This document shows positions 39,218 through 46,867 of a stretch of 64,000 nt of DNA, in pieces (the first letter of the stretch is position 1; the number at the start of each line of letters is the position of its first letter). A program made the translations under genes and the position numbers. The notes below the pieces were generated by a model that searched no databases, had not been told where the DNA came from, and worked only from the letters and a program-made list of their open reading frames with translations. Origin of the DNA: Agromyces sp. H17E-10 (GTDB lineage Bacteria; Actinomycetota; Actinomycetes; Actinomycetales; Microbacteriaceae); assembly GCF_022919715.1 (NCBI RefSeq), contig NZ_CP095042.1, positions 620,001 through 684,000 of the forward strand, given 5' to 3'.

Positions 39218-40974
39218 ACGGGGGTCGGGACCGCTCCGAGTTCGACCCCGTGACGCTCGGCGAGCAGGTGCGTCGTCGCAGCGATCTCGGCCGCGACGCG
39301 ACCGGTGTCCCAGCCGAGTTCGCCGCCGACGATGCCCGCGAGTTCCTCGAGGAGCGGGGCCGTGATCGCGCCCGTGAACGCGAGACTCGTGCGCCGGAGC
39401 ACGACGTCCTGCAGGTGGACCACGCGCTCGTTGCGCGCAAGCCAGGCGACCTCGAGCCGGCTGTAGCCGGGGTGGTGCGCGAGCGGCTCGTCCTGCTCGC
39501 CCTCGATGTCGGCGAGGAAGGCCGCCGCCCGCGTTCCGTAGCGTTCGAGCAGCTCGTCCGCGCGGGCGCGGCCGACCTCGTCGCCGTGCGAGACGACCCA
39601 GACGCGTCGCGCATCGTCGGTCGCGGGGTAGCCGACGCCGCCGCCGATCGCGAGCCCCTCGGTCGAGACGACCCGCTCGCGTCCGAGGAGCGCGAGCACC
39701 TCGTCGGAGAGGTGCTCGGCGAGCGCGCGGAACGTCGTCCACTTGCCGCCGACGAGGCTCAGCACGGTGGTGCCGGGCCGGCCCGAGGCATCCGCCCGCT
39801 CGATGCGGTAGTCGCGCGACACGAAGCCGGGCTGGGTGTCGTCGTGCCGGGGCAGCGGCCGCACCCCCGAGAAGCGGTAGACGATCTGCGAGCGGTCGAC
39901 ACGGACGGCTGGGAAAACGTGCGCGATGAGGTCGAAGAAGTAGTCGACCTCCTCCTCGGTGCAGATCGCGGGCTCGCGCATGTCGTGCTCGAGGTCGGTC
40001 GTGCCGACCATCACGCGGCCCTTGAGCGGGTAGATGAGCACGATCCGGCCGTCCTCGTGCTCGAAGAAGATCTCGCGGCCTGCGGTGGCGGCGTAGAGCT
40101 CGGGGTGGTCGAGCACGATGTGCGAGCCCTTGGTGCCGCCCATGAACCGGGTCTCGCGGCCGAGGTCGGTGTTCGTGAGGTCCGTCCAGGGGCCAGAGGT
40201 GTTGACGACCACGTCGGCGGCGACCGAGAACTCCTCGCCCGTCGTCGTGTCGCGCAGCCGCACGCCGGCCGCATCGTGGCCGATCGCCTCGACGTAGTTC
40301 ACCGCACGGGCGTGCGCTCCGGCGGCGAGGCCGTCGAAGAGCACGTCGAGTGCGAGCCGTTCGGGGTCGTGCATGCTCGCGTCGTAGTAGGTCGCGGTGT
40401 ACTTCACGCCGGGGTTCAGGGCCGGCAGCTCGGCGAGCGAGCGCTTCGCACCGTGGAACCGGTGACGGGGAACCGTGCCGCCGTCGCGCGAGAACGAGTC
40501 GTAGATGGTGAGTCCGGTCTTGATGAGCGCGGCGCCGCGCTCGGTCGGCTTGCCCGACTTGTGGGTGAGGAACCGCAGCGGGGCCGAGAGGATGCCCGAG
40601 AAGGTCGAGAAGATCGGCACCGTGGTCTCGAGCGGCTTGACGTAGTGGGGTGCGATGCGGATGAGCCCGTTTCGCTCCTCGACCGATTCCTTGACGAGCC
40701 GGAACTCGCCGTTCTCGAGGTACCGGATGCCGCCGTGGATCATGTGCGAGGAGGCGGATGACGCCCCCGAGACGAAGTCGCCGCGCTCGACGAGCACGAC
40801 GTCGACGCCCTGGAGGGCGAGGTCGCGGAACGTCGCGATGCCGTTGATGCCGCCGCCGATCACGAGCACCGCGGCGTGCGGGCGCCCGCGCAGTGCCGCG
40901 ACCGCCTCACGGGTCGAGACCGCGCCGGCCGAAGCGGGCTGCCGGCGGTTCCGGTTCGTCGATTGCGCTGACAT
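39211..40974 (-). CDS. glpD: Glycerol-3-phosphate dehydrogenase (FAD-dependent)
   Basis: Membrane-associated flavoenzyme oxidising glycerol-3-phosphate to dihydroxyacetone phosphate and passing electrons to quinone. The 587-residue protein has the FAD-binding fold VIGGGINGIATFRDLALQG near residue 40, ERGDFVSGASSASSHMIHGG, GPWTDLTN and YRFSGVRPLP, and a C-terminal helical domain. ATG 40974 has GAGAGGA upstream. It is divergent from the SorC-type regulator at 41096. The last residues are encoded by an intergenic repeat that supplies the stop codon. Confidence 0.94.
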   Translation of the reverse strand: MSAQSTNRNRRQPASAGAVSTREAVAALRGRPHAAVLVIGGGINGIATFRDLALQGVDVVLVERGDFVSGASSASSHMIHGGIRYLENGEFRLVKESVEERNGLIRIAPHYVKPLETTVPIFSTFSGILSAPLRFLTHKSGKPTERGAALIKTGLTIYDSFSRDGGTVPRHRFHGAKRSLAELPALNPGVKYTATYYDASMHDPERLALDVLFDGLAAGAHARAVNYVEAIGHDAAGVRLRDTTTGEEFSVAADVVVNTSGPWTDLTNTDLGRETRFMGGTKGSHIVLDHPELYAATAGREIFFEHEDGRIVLIYPLKGRVMVGTTDLEHDMREPAICTEEEVDYFFDLIAHVFPAVRVDRSQIVYRFSGVRPLPRHDDTQPGFVSRDYRIERADASGRPGTTVLSLVGGKWTTFRALAEHLSDEVLALLGRERVVSTEGLAIGGGVGYPATDDARRVWVVSHGDEVGRARADELLERYGTRAAAFLADIEGEQDEPLAHHPGYSRLEVAWLARNERVVHLQDVVLRRTSLAFTGAITAPLLEELAGIVGGELGWDTGRVAAEIAATTHLLAERHGVELGAVPTPVG

Positions 40975-41060
40975 CACTGTCCTCTCGGGAAGCGAACGGC
41001 GGGCTTGCACGAAGCCTGCCGAATGTGGATGAATACATCGTGAACACGACAGCACGAACT

Positions 41061-41090
41061 TGCAAGGTGCGTGCACATATGTGCAAGGTG
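41061..41090. promoter_or_regulatory. Operator cluster between glpD and the SorC-type regulator
   Basis: Contains the perfect 14-bp palindrome TGCACATATGTGCA (41072-41085) and the direct repeat TGCAAGGTG (41061-41069 and 41082-41090), 21 bp apart, or two helical turns. It is placed to control both divergent genes. Confidence 0.65.
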
Positions 41091-41095
41091 GACGG

Positions 41096-42097
41096 ATGAT
41101 CGACAAGGAACTCCTCGCGACGGTGGACGCCGACGAGGCGGTGCCCGGCAAGACGCGGGACGCGCTGCGCGCAGCGCACCTCTACTACCTGCAGGACCTC
41201 ACGATGGATGCGATCGCGCACGAGCTGCACACCTCGCGATCCTCCGTCTCCCGCCTGTTGAGCCACGCCAGGGCCAGCGGGCTCGTCGAGATCTCGATCC
41301 ACTCGCCGCTCGACCTGCCGAGCCGCATCGAGCAGGAGATCCTCGAGCGGTTCGAGGTCGCGGCCCACGTCATCCCCGTGCCCGACCACGCGAGCGACGT
41401 CGACCGGCTCGATCGGGTCGCACTCTCCGCTGCACGAATTCTCGGGCGGTTCATCGACTCGAACCAGCTCGTCGGCGTCGCCTGGGGCTCGACGATGGGC
41501 GCGATGAGCCGCCACCTCGTGCCGAAGGCGACGCACAACACCGAGATCGTGCAGCTCAACGGCGCCGGCAACCTGCGCACGACCGGCATCGTCTACGCGA
41601 GCGAGCTGCTGCGCCGCTTCGGCGACGCGTTCGGCGCGCGCGTCCAGCAGTTCCCGGTGCCCGCGTTCTTCGACGACCCCGCGACCAAGGAGGCGTTCTG
41701 GCGCGAACGCTCGACCCGGCGGCTCCTCGAGCTGCAGGGCCGGCTCGACCTCGCCATCTTCGGCATCGGGTCGCCGTTCGCCGAGGTGCCGAGCCACGTC
41801 TACCAGGGCGGATACCTCGAGCGGGCCGACTACGAGGCGTTGAGCGCCGACGGCGCCGTCGGCGACGTGGCGACGGTGTTCTATCGCGCCGACGGCTCGA
41901 CCGACGGCATCCCGCTGAACGCACGTGCGACCGGTCCCGACTTCTCGGTGCTCCGCCGAGCGCCCCGCCGCATCTGCGTCGTCTCCGGCAGGGCGAAGCT
42001 CGCCGGCCTGCGCGGCGCCCTCGCCGCCGGACTCATCACCGACCTGATCGTCGACGAGGGAACGGCGCGGGCCCTGGTGGAGCATCAGGCTGGGTGA
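41096..42097 (+). CDS. SorC-family sugar-binding transcriptional regulator
   Basis: Predicted regulator of the flanking glycerol genes, 333 residues. N-terminal HTH (about 20-60) shows AAHLYYLQDLTMDAIAHEL then SRSSVSRLLSHARASGLVEI, typical of SorC/DeoR-type regulators. The C-terminal effector domain has VGVAWGSTMGAMSR and VCVVSG-like strands plus LGIGSPF-type (here FGIGSPF) phosphosugar-binding segments. The effector is probably a glycerol-pathway phosphate ester (inference). ATG 41096 follows GGTGGACGG. It is divergent from glpD with operators between. The TGA lies inside an intergenic repeat. Confidence 0.88.
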   Translation: MIDKELLATVDADEAVPGKTRDALRAAHLYYLQDLTMDAIAHELHTSRSSVSRLLSHARASGLVEISIHSPLDLPSRIEQEILERFEVAAHVIPVPDHASDVDRLDRVALSAARILGRFIDSNQLVGVAWGSTMGAMSRHLVPKATHNTEIVQLNGAGNLRTTGIVYASELLRRFGDAFGARVQQFPVPAFFDDPATKEAFWRERSTRRLLELQGRLDLAIFGIGSPFAEVPSHVYQGGYLERADYEALSADGAVGDVATVFYRADGSTDGIPLNARATGPDFSVLRRAPRRICVVSGRAKLAGLRGALAAGLITDLIVDEGTARALVEHQAG

Positions 42098-42168
42098 GGA
42101 GGGAGCGCAGCGACCGTCTCGAAACCACCCCCCCCGGTTTCGAGACGCTCCTCCGTCGCTCCCAACCC
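42092..42168. repeat. Intergenic repeat pair R3 after the SorC-type regulator
   Basis: Two opposed copies (42092-42126 and 42136-42168) of a sequence related to R1 and R2, separated by a C-run. They can form a hairpin and so may terminate the regulator transcript. The regulator's stop codon lies in the left copy. Confidence 0.65.
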
Positions 42169-42210
42169 GCTCGGCGACGCGGGAATAGGTCGGCCCGTCC
42201 TGCGTTGACC

Positions 42211-42216
42211 TATGAT
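42211..42216 (+). promoter_or_regulatory. -10 element of the riboflavin operon
   Basis: TATGAT lies 12 nt before the FMN riboswitch, where a promoter is expected. An overlapping TTGACC is too close to be its -35. Confidence 0.5.
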
Positions 42217-42228
42217 CGAACACGAGAA

Positions 42229-42371
42229 ACGTGCTCCGGGGTCGGTGTAATTCCGAGCCGGCGGTGATAGTCCGCGAGCCGGGCGCGATCGATCGAGAGA
42301 TCGGCAGCGCACGGTTGAGCCGGTGGAATTCCGGTACCGACGGTGAAAGTCCGGATGGGAGGCGGCACGTG
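42229..42371 (+). ncRNA. FMN riboswitch (RFN element)
   Basis: Contains the family's conserved blocks in order: CGGGGTCGGTGTAATTCCGA at the 5' side, CCGGCGGTGATAGTCCGCGA, a variable stem, CCGGTGGAATTCCGGT, and ACCGACGGTGAAAGTCCGGAT followed by GGGAGG. It sits 87 bp before ribD. In high-GC actinobacteria it is expected to control translation or termination of the rib operon in response to FMN. Confidence 0.95.
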
Positions 42372-42457
42372 TCGGCAGCGCCGTGTGCGCCGTCGACGCC
42401 ACGGCGATCGCACCGTGGCCGACCGAGCATTCCCGGAGCCTCGGATGAGGACGAGGA

Positions 42458-43504
42458 ATGACGACGGTCGATGAACGGCTCGGGGCGGACGCCGCCGCGA
42501 TGCGCCGCGCCCTGGAGCTCGCCGAGCTCGGACCGGCTCGCGGGGTGAACCCGCGGGTGGGGTGCGTGATCCTCTCCCCCGCCGGCGACGTCCTCGCCGA
42601 GGGCTGGCACCGCGGCGCGGGCACGGCGCATGCCGAGGTCGACGCGCTGTCGAAGCTCGAGCCAGGCGCCGCACGCGGCGCGACCGCCGTCGTGACCCTC
42701 GAGCCCTGCAACCACACCGGCCGCACCGGCCCCTGCGCCGTCGCCCTCGTCGACGCCGGCGTCAGGCGCGTCGTCTATGCGGTCGCCGACCCTGGCGATC
42801 ATTCCTCCGGCGGTGCCGCTCGCTTGCGCGCGGCGGGCGTCGACGTGACCGCGGGTGTGCTCGCCGGCGAGGTCGAGGCGATGCTCGACGACTGGCTCTT
42901 CGCCGCCCGCAGCCGGCGCCCGCGGGTGATCGTGAAGTGGGCGGCGACGCTCGACGCCCGCACCGCCGCGACGGACGGCACGAGCCAGTGGATCACGGGG
43001 CCGGCCGCACGCGCTGACGTGCACCGTCGTCGGGCGGCGGCCGACGCCATCGCGGTCGGCACCGGCACGGTGTTCGCCGACGACCCGTCGCTCACCGCGC
43101 GCGACGACGGCGGGCACCTGCTCGACGAACAGCCCGTGCCGGTCGTCTTCGGTCGCCGCGCGGTTCCCGCCGACGCCGCGGTCCACCGGCACCCGCACAC
43201 GCCCGTCCTCCTGACCGGCGAAGATCTCGCCGCCGACCTCGAGGAACTCCAGCGCCGCGGCATCCGCTCGCTCTTCGTCGAAGGCGGGCCCACGCTCGCG
43301 ACCGCCTTCCTCGCCACCGGTCTCGTCGACGAACTCCTCGTCTACGTCGCGCCGGCGCTCCTCGGCGGCCCGCACCTCGCGGTCGGCGATCTCGGCATCT
43401 CGACGATCGCCGATGCCCACCGCTTCCGCTTCGCCGCCGTCGAGCGGCTCGGCGACGACGTGCTGCTCGTCGCCCACCCGACCACCCACCCTGGAGGGAA
43501 CTGA
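42458..43504 (+). CDS. ribD: Bifunctional diaminohydroxyphosphoribosylaminopyrimidine deaminase / 5-amino-6-(5-phosphoribosylamino)uracil reductase
   Basis: Catalyses the deamination and reduction steps of riboflavin synthesis. The 348-residue protein has an N-terminal deaminase domain with zinc ligands in AHAEVDAL and EPCNHTGRTGPC, and a C-terminal NADPH reductase domain with VKWAATLDARTAATDG, SQWITG and FVEGGPTLATAFL. ATG 42458 has GAGG 7 nt upstream. First gene of ribD-ribE-ribBA-ribH, downstream of the FMN riboswitch, 2 bp before ribE. Confidence 0.95.
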   Translation: MTTVDERLGADAAAMRRALELAELGPARGVNPRVGCVILSPAGDVLAEGWHRGAGTAHAEVDALSKLEPGAARGATAVVTLEPCNHTGRTGPCAVALVDAGVRRVVYAVADPGDHSSGGAARLRAAGVDVTAGVLAGEVEAMLDDWLFAARSRRPRVIVKWAATLDARTAATDGTSQWITGPAARADVHRRRAAADAIAVGTGTVFADDPSLTARDDGGHLLDEQPVPVVFGRRAVPADAAVHRHPHTPVLLTGEDLAADLEELQRRGIRSLFVEGGPTLATAFLATGLVDELLVYVAPALLGGPHLAVGDLGISTIADAHRFRFAAVERLGDDVLLVAHPTTHPGGN

Positions 43505-43506
43505 CC

Positions 43507-44214
43507 ATGTTCACGGGAATCATCGAGGAGCTCGGCCGCATCACGCGCGTCGAGCGCAGCGACGACGCCGCACGACTCACCGTGCGCGGGCCGCTCGCCG
43601 TCGAGGGCGTCGCCCACGGCGACTCCATCGCGGTGTCCGGCGTCTGCCTCACGGTCGTCGACTTCGACGCCGAGGGCTTCACCGCCGACGTGATGGCCCA
43701 GACCCTCGCCATGTCGACCCTCGACGATGCGCGCGAGGGACTCGCCGTCAACCTCGAGCGCGCCGCCCGGGTGGGCGACCGGCTCGGCGGGCACATCGTG
43801 CAGGGCCACATCGACGGCACCGCTCGGGTGCTCGAGATCCGCCCGGGCGAGGCCTGGCGTTACGTGCGGTTCTCGCTCGACCCCGAGCACGCGCCGCTCG
43901 TCGTCGACAAGGGCTCGATCGCCGTCGACGGCGTCTCGCTGACGGTCTCGAGCGTCGGCGCCGACGCTGACGGCGACTGGTTCGAGGTGTCGCTCATCCC
44001 CGAGACGCTCGTCGCGACCACGCTCGGCGAGCGCGAGGTCGGCGACCTCGTCAACATCGAGACCGACATCGTCGCGAGGCAGGTGGCGCGGATGCTGCGC
44101 TACGGCGACCACCGGACGTTGCCGTCGTCGGTGGGCTTCGAGACGCGCCCTCCTGCGCCGGGCGCTCCTCAGCCCGCAGATCCCGCCATCACGACCGAAG
44201 GAGGCGCGGCATGA
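43507..44214 (+). CDS. ribE: Riboflavin synthase alpha subunit
   Basis: Dismutates two 6,7-dimethyl-8-ribityllumazine molecules to riboflavin. It begins MFTGIIEELG and has two homologous lumazine-binding halves, each with SGVCLTV / DGVSLTV; GGHIVQGHIDGT is also present. The 235 residues exceed the usual length of a little over 200: after VARQVARMLRYG the C-terminal tail is partly encoded by an intergenic repeat (44134-44175). Its stop overlaps the ribBA start (ATGA). Confidence 0.94.
   Translation: MFTGIIEELGRITRVERSDDAARLTVRGPLAVEGVAHGDSIAVSGVCLTVVDFDAEGFTADVMAQTLAMSTLDDAREGLAVNLERAARVGDRLGGHIVQGHIDGTARVLEIRPGEAWRYVRFSLDPEHAPLVVDKGSIAVDGVSLTVSSVGADADGDWFEVSLIPETLVATTLGEREVGDLVNIETDIVARQVARMLRYGDHRTLPSSVGFETRPPAPGAPQPADPAITTEGGAA
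44134..44175. repeat. Intergenic-type repeat copy R2 inside the ribE 3' end
   Basis: Matches R1 (39176-39217) at 36 of 42 positions in the same plus-strand orientation. It is translated as part of the ribE C-terminal tail. Confidence 0.7.
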
Positions 44215-45524
44215 GCCTCGCCACGATCCCAGAAGTGCTCGACGCGCTGCGCGCGGGCAAGCCCGTCATCGTCGCCGACGACGAGGCCCGCGAGAACGAG
44301 GGCGACGCCATCATGGCCGCCGAGTTCGCGACCCAGGAGTGGATCGCGTGGATGGTGCGCCACACCAGCGGCTACCTCTGCGCCCCGATGCCGAACTCGG
44401 TCGCCGACCGGCTGTCGCTGCCGCTCATGGTCGAACGCAACGAAGACGTGCGCGGCACCGCGTACACGGTCTCGGTCGACGCGGCCGACCGCAACTCGAC
44501 CGGCATCTCCGCCGCCGAGCGAGCGCACACCCTGCGCGTGCTCGCCGATCCCGACTCGACGCCGCGCGCGCTCGTACGGCCCGGGCACATCCTGCCGCTG
44601 CGCGCGGTGGACGGCGGCGTGCGCGAGCGTGCCGGCCACACCGAGGCCGCGGTCGACCTCATGCGCCTCGCCGGGCTCGCGCCCGTCGGCGTGATCGGCG
44701 AGCTCGTCGAGGACGACGGCGAGATGATGCGCCTGCCCGGCCTCATCGCGCTCGGCGAGCGCGAGGGCCTGCCGGTGACGACCGTCGCCGCGCTCACCGA
44801 CTGGTTGCGCGAGCGATTCGACGGTCAGGCATTCGACGCCGATGCGCTTCGACAGGCCCGGGCCGCGATCGACGAGTCCTCCCCTGTGGACTTCGAGGTC
44901 GAGACGATGCTGCCGACCGTGCACGGCGACTTCCGGGTGCGGGCGTACCGAGACCGGGGCACGGGCGCCGACCACGTCGCGATCATCGCGGGCGACCCCG
45001 CCGCCGACCCGGCGGGCGCCATCGTCCGCGTGCACTCCGAGTGCCTGACGGGCGAAGCCTTCGGCTCGCTGAAGTGCGAGTGCGGGCCGCAGCTCGACAC
45101 GGCGCTGCAGACGATCCAGCAGGACGGCGGCGTGGTCGTCTACCTGCGCGGGCACGAAGGGCGCGGCATCGGCCTCATCAACAAGCTGCGCGCCTACCGG
45201 CTGCAGGAGCAGGGCCTCGACACGCTCGATGCGAACGTCGCCCTCGGCCTGCCGATCGACGCCCGCGACTACACGGCCGCGACGGCGATCCTCACCGACC
45301 TCGGCATCGAGAAGGTGCGCCTGCTCACGAACAACCCCGAGAAGGTGCGCCAGCTCACCGCGCACGGCATCGACGTCGTCGAGCGACTTCCGCTCGTCGT
45401 CGGCGTCGGCCGCGTGAACCAGGCGTACCTCGAGACCAAGGCGTCGCGCATGGGCCACGCCATCGACGACCAGCAGCTCGCGGATGCCGCGGCTGAAGCC
45501 CTCCTGGAAGGACACGCATCATGA
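44211..45524 (+). CDS. ribBA: Bifunctional 3,4-dihydroxy-2-butanone-4-phosphate synthase / GTP cyclohydrolase II
   Basis: Supplies both precursors of lumazine. The 437-residue protein has an N-terminal RibB domain (DDEARENEGDAIMAAEF, RAGHTEAAVDLMRLAG) and a C-terminal RibA domain with zinc Cys residues in HSECLTGEAFGSLKCECG, then YLRGHEGRGIGL and RLLTNNPEKV. GGAGG precedes the ATG, which overlaps the ribE stop. Its own stop overlaps the ribH ATG. Confidence 0.95.
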   Translation: MSLATIPEVLDALRAGKPVIVADDEARENEGDAIMAAEFATQEWIAWMVRHTSGYLCAPMPNSVADRLSLPLMVERNEDVRGTAYTVSVDAADRNSTGISAAERAHTLRVLADPDSTPRALVRPGHILPLRAVDGGVRERAGHTEAAVDLMRLAGLAPVGVIGELVEDDGEMMRLPGLIALGEREGLPVTTVAALTDWLRERFDGQAFDADALRQARAAIDESSPVDFEVETMLPTVHGDFRVRAYRDRGTGADHVAIIAGDPAADPAGAIVRVHSECLTGEAFGSLKCECGPQLDTALQTIQQDGGVVVYLRGHEGRGIGLINKLRAYRLQEQGLDTLDANVALGLPIDARDYTAATAILTDLGIEKVRLLTNNPEKVRQLTAHGIDVVERLPLVVGVGRVNQAYLETKASRMGHAIDDQQLADAAAEALLEGHAS

Positions 45525-46006
45525 GCGGACAGGGATCCCCGATCCTCGACATCGACGGCAGCGGCCTCAAGGTCGTGATCGTCGCCGGCAGCTGGCACGA
45601 CGAGATCACCGACGGACTCATCGCCGGCGCGACGCGCACGCTCGAGGGCGCCGGCGCCGACTACGAGCTCGTGCGGGTGCCGGGCAGCTTCGAGCTGCCG
45701 GTCGTCTCGAAGGCCGCGCTCGAGGCGGGCGCCGACGCGGTGGTCGCGCTCGGCGTGATCATCCGCGGCGGCACGCCGCACTTCGAGTACGTGTCGTCGG
45801 CCGCGACCGATGGGCTCACGCGGGTCGCGCTCGACACGGGCAAGCCCGTCGGGTTCGGCGTGCTCACCCTCGACGACGAGCAGCAGGGCCTCGACCGTGC
45901 GGGCCTGCCCGGCTCGAAGGAGGACAAGGGTCGTGAGGCGGCCGAGGCCGCGATCGCGACGGCGCGGGCGCTCGGCGCGCTGCGCGCTCCGAAGTCGTTC
46001 GAGTAG
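45521..46006 (+). CDS. ribH: 6,7-dimethyl-8-ribityllumazine synthase
   Basis: Condenses the RibB and RibD-pathway products to lumazine, normally as an icosahedral or pentameric assembly. The 161-residue protein contains VIVAGSWHDEITDGL, VRVPGSFELPVVSKAAL, ALGVIIRGGTPHFEYVSSAATDGL and FGVLTLDDEQQGLDRAG, all standard. Last gene of the operon; start overlaps ribBA by 4 bp. The stop lies in a TCGAGTAGCG word repeated in the hairpin that follows. Confidence 0.95.
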   Translation: MSGQGSPILDIDGSGLKVVIVAGSWHDEITDGLIAGATRTLEGAGADYELVRVPGSFELPVVSKAALEAGADAVVALGVIIRGGTPHFEYVSSAATDGLTRVALDTGKPVGFGVLTLDDEQQGLDRAGLPGSKEDKGREAAEAAIATARALGALRAPKSFE

Positions 46007-46012
46007 CGAGTA

Positions 46013-46095
46013 CTCCGGTGGTCGAGTAGCGGAGCGTATCGAGGCCCGTCGCGAGGGTCTCGATACGCTCCTTCGTCGCTACTCGACCACCGGAG
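46013..46095. terminator. Long hairpin between ribH and the DUF2269 gene (repeat R4)
   Basis: Imperfect inverted repeat: 46013-46046 pairs with 46056-46095 (outer arm CTCCGGTGGTCGAGTAGC, inner arm GGAGCGTATCGAG). It lies between convergent genes and would act as a bidirectional terminator. I recall similar elements widely dispersed in Microbacteriaceae genomes. Confidence 0.7.
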
Positions 46096-46104
46096 GCGGT
46101 GCGC

Positions 46105-46563
46105 CTACGGCTTCCAGACCATGAGCACGACGACCGCGAGGAGCAGGAGCGACACGATGCCGCTGCCGGCCGCGATCGCCGGGTAGCCCTTCGACTCGCC
46201 GGCCGTCGCGCCCGAGGCATCCGCCCCGCTCGCCTGCAGCGCCTCGGCGGCGCGGTTCATCGCCGGCACGACGACGAAGAGGCTCAGGCCGAAGGCGATG
46301 ACGTAGAGGATGATCGACCAGAGGATCCACGGCGTCGTCACCGACAGGTCGTACTCATCGGGCGCCATGCTCATGGCGCCGAAGCCGAACACGAACACGG
46401 CGAGCGAGAGCCAGCTGAAGATCATCGTCGACTTCGCGAGCGTGGCGACCTGCGCCCCGTTGCCGGCACGCACCGCGCGCATCGCGGTCATCGGCAGGAT
46501 GGCCATCGGGCCCACGATGAAGACGGCCGCGGTCACGTGCAGAACGCTGAAGAGGGTATCCAT
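46105..46563 (-). CDS. DUF2269-like integral membrane protein
   Basis: Small polytopic membrane protein of 152 residues with four predicted spans: an N-terminal LHVTAAVFIVGPMAILPM, then FSWLSLAVFVFGFGAMSM, WSIILYVIAFGLSLFVVVPAM and a C-terminal span near IVSLLLLAVVVLMV. The His in the first span and overall layout resemble DUF2269 proteins. Function unknown. Convergent with ribH. Confidence 0.7.
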   Translation of the reverse strand: MDTLFSVLHVTAAVFIVGPMAILPMTAMRAVRAGNGAQVATLAKSTMIFSWLSLAVFVFGFGAMSMAPDEYDLSVTTPWILWSIILYVIAFGLSLFVVVPAMNRAAEALQASGADASGATAGESKGYPAIAAGSGIVSLLLLAVVVLMVWKP

Positions 46564-46867
46564 GCGCTCAGCCTAACGAGGCGGGCGCTCCTGCCGCGTC
46601 GAACCTTCGGTTGAACCGGATGCCGCGGGCACGGGTGGCGTCGATCCGCTGCGCTGCTCGACCGACCGACCGTTCGTCGCACGATCGCCACCGTTCGTCG
46701 CAGCGAGCGGCACCGATCACCCCCGATCGCGGGGTGGCGCGGCATCCCTGCCGTATCGTATGCGGGTTGCCACAAGCGACGATTCCATCACTGCCTCGCG
46801 GCCCAGCGCCAGACCGACGTGCCCCGAGCGCAGCGTCACCCGCAACACCACTGGAGTCTTCGCAGCG
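46564..46867. other. 304-bp divergent intergenic region
   Basis: No credible gene. TATCGT at 46754-46759 is a candidate -10 for the downstream transporter, giving a leader of about 100 nt. The open frame from 46760 continues into the transporter gene, but its first 36 codons lack signal, membrane or homology features. Confidence 0.5.

Noticed and set aside
46760..46867. Upstream ATG at 46760 for the MHS transporter
   Set aside because: Adds 36 residues without membrane or homology features and lies directly on the candidate -10 element.
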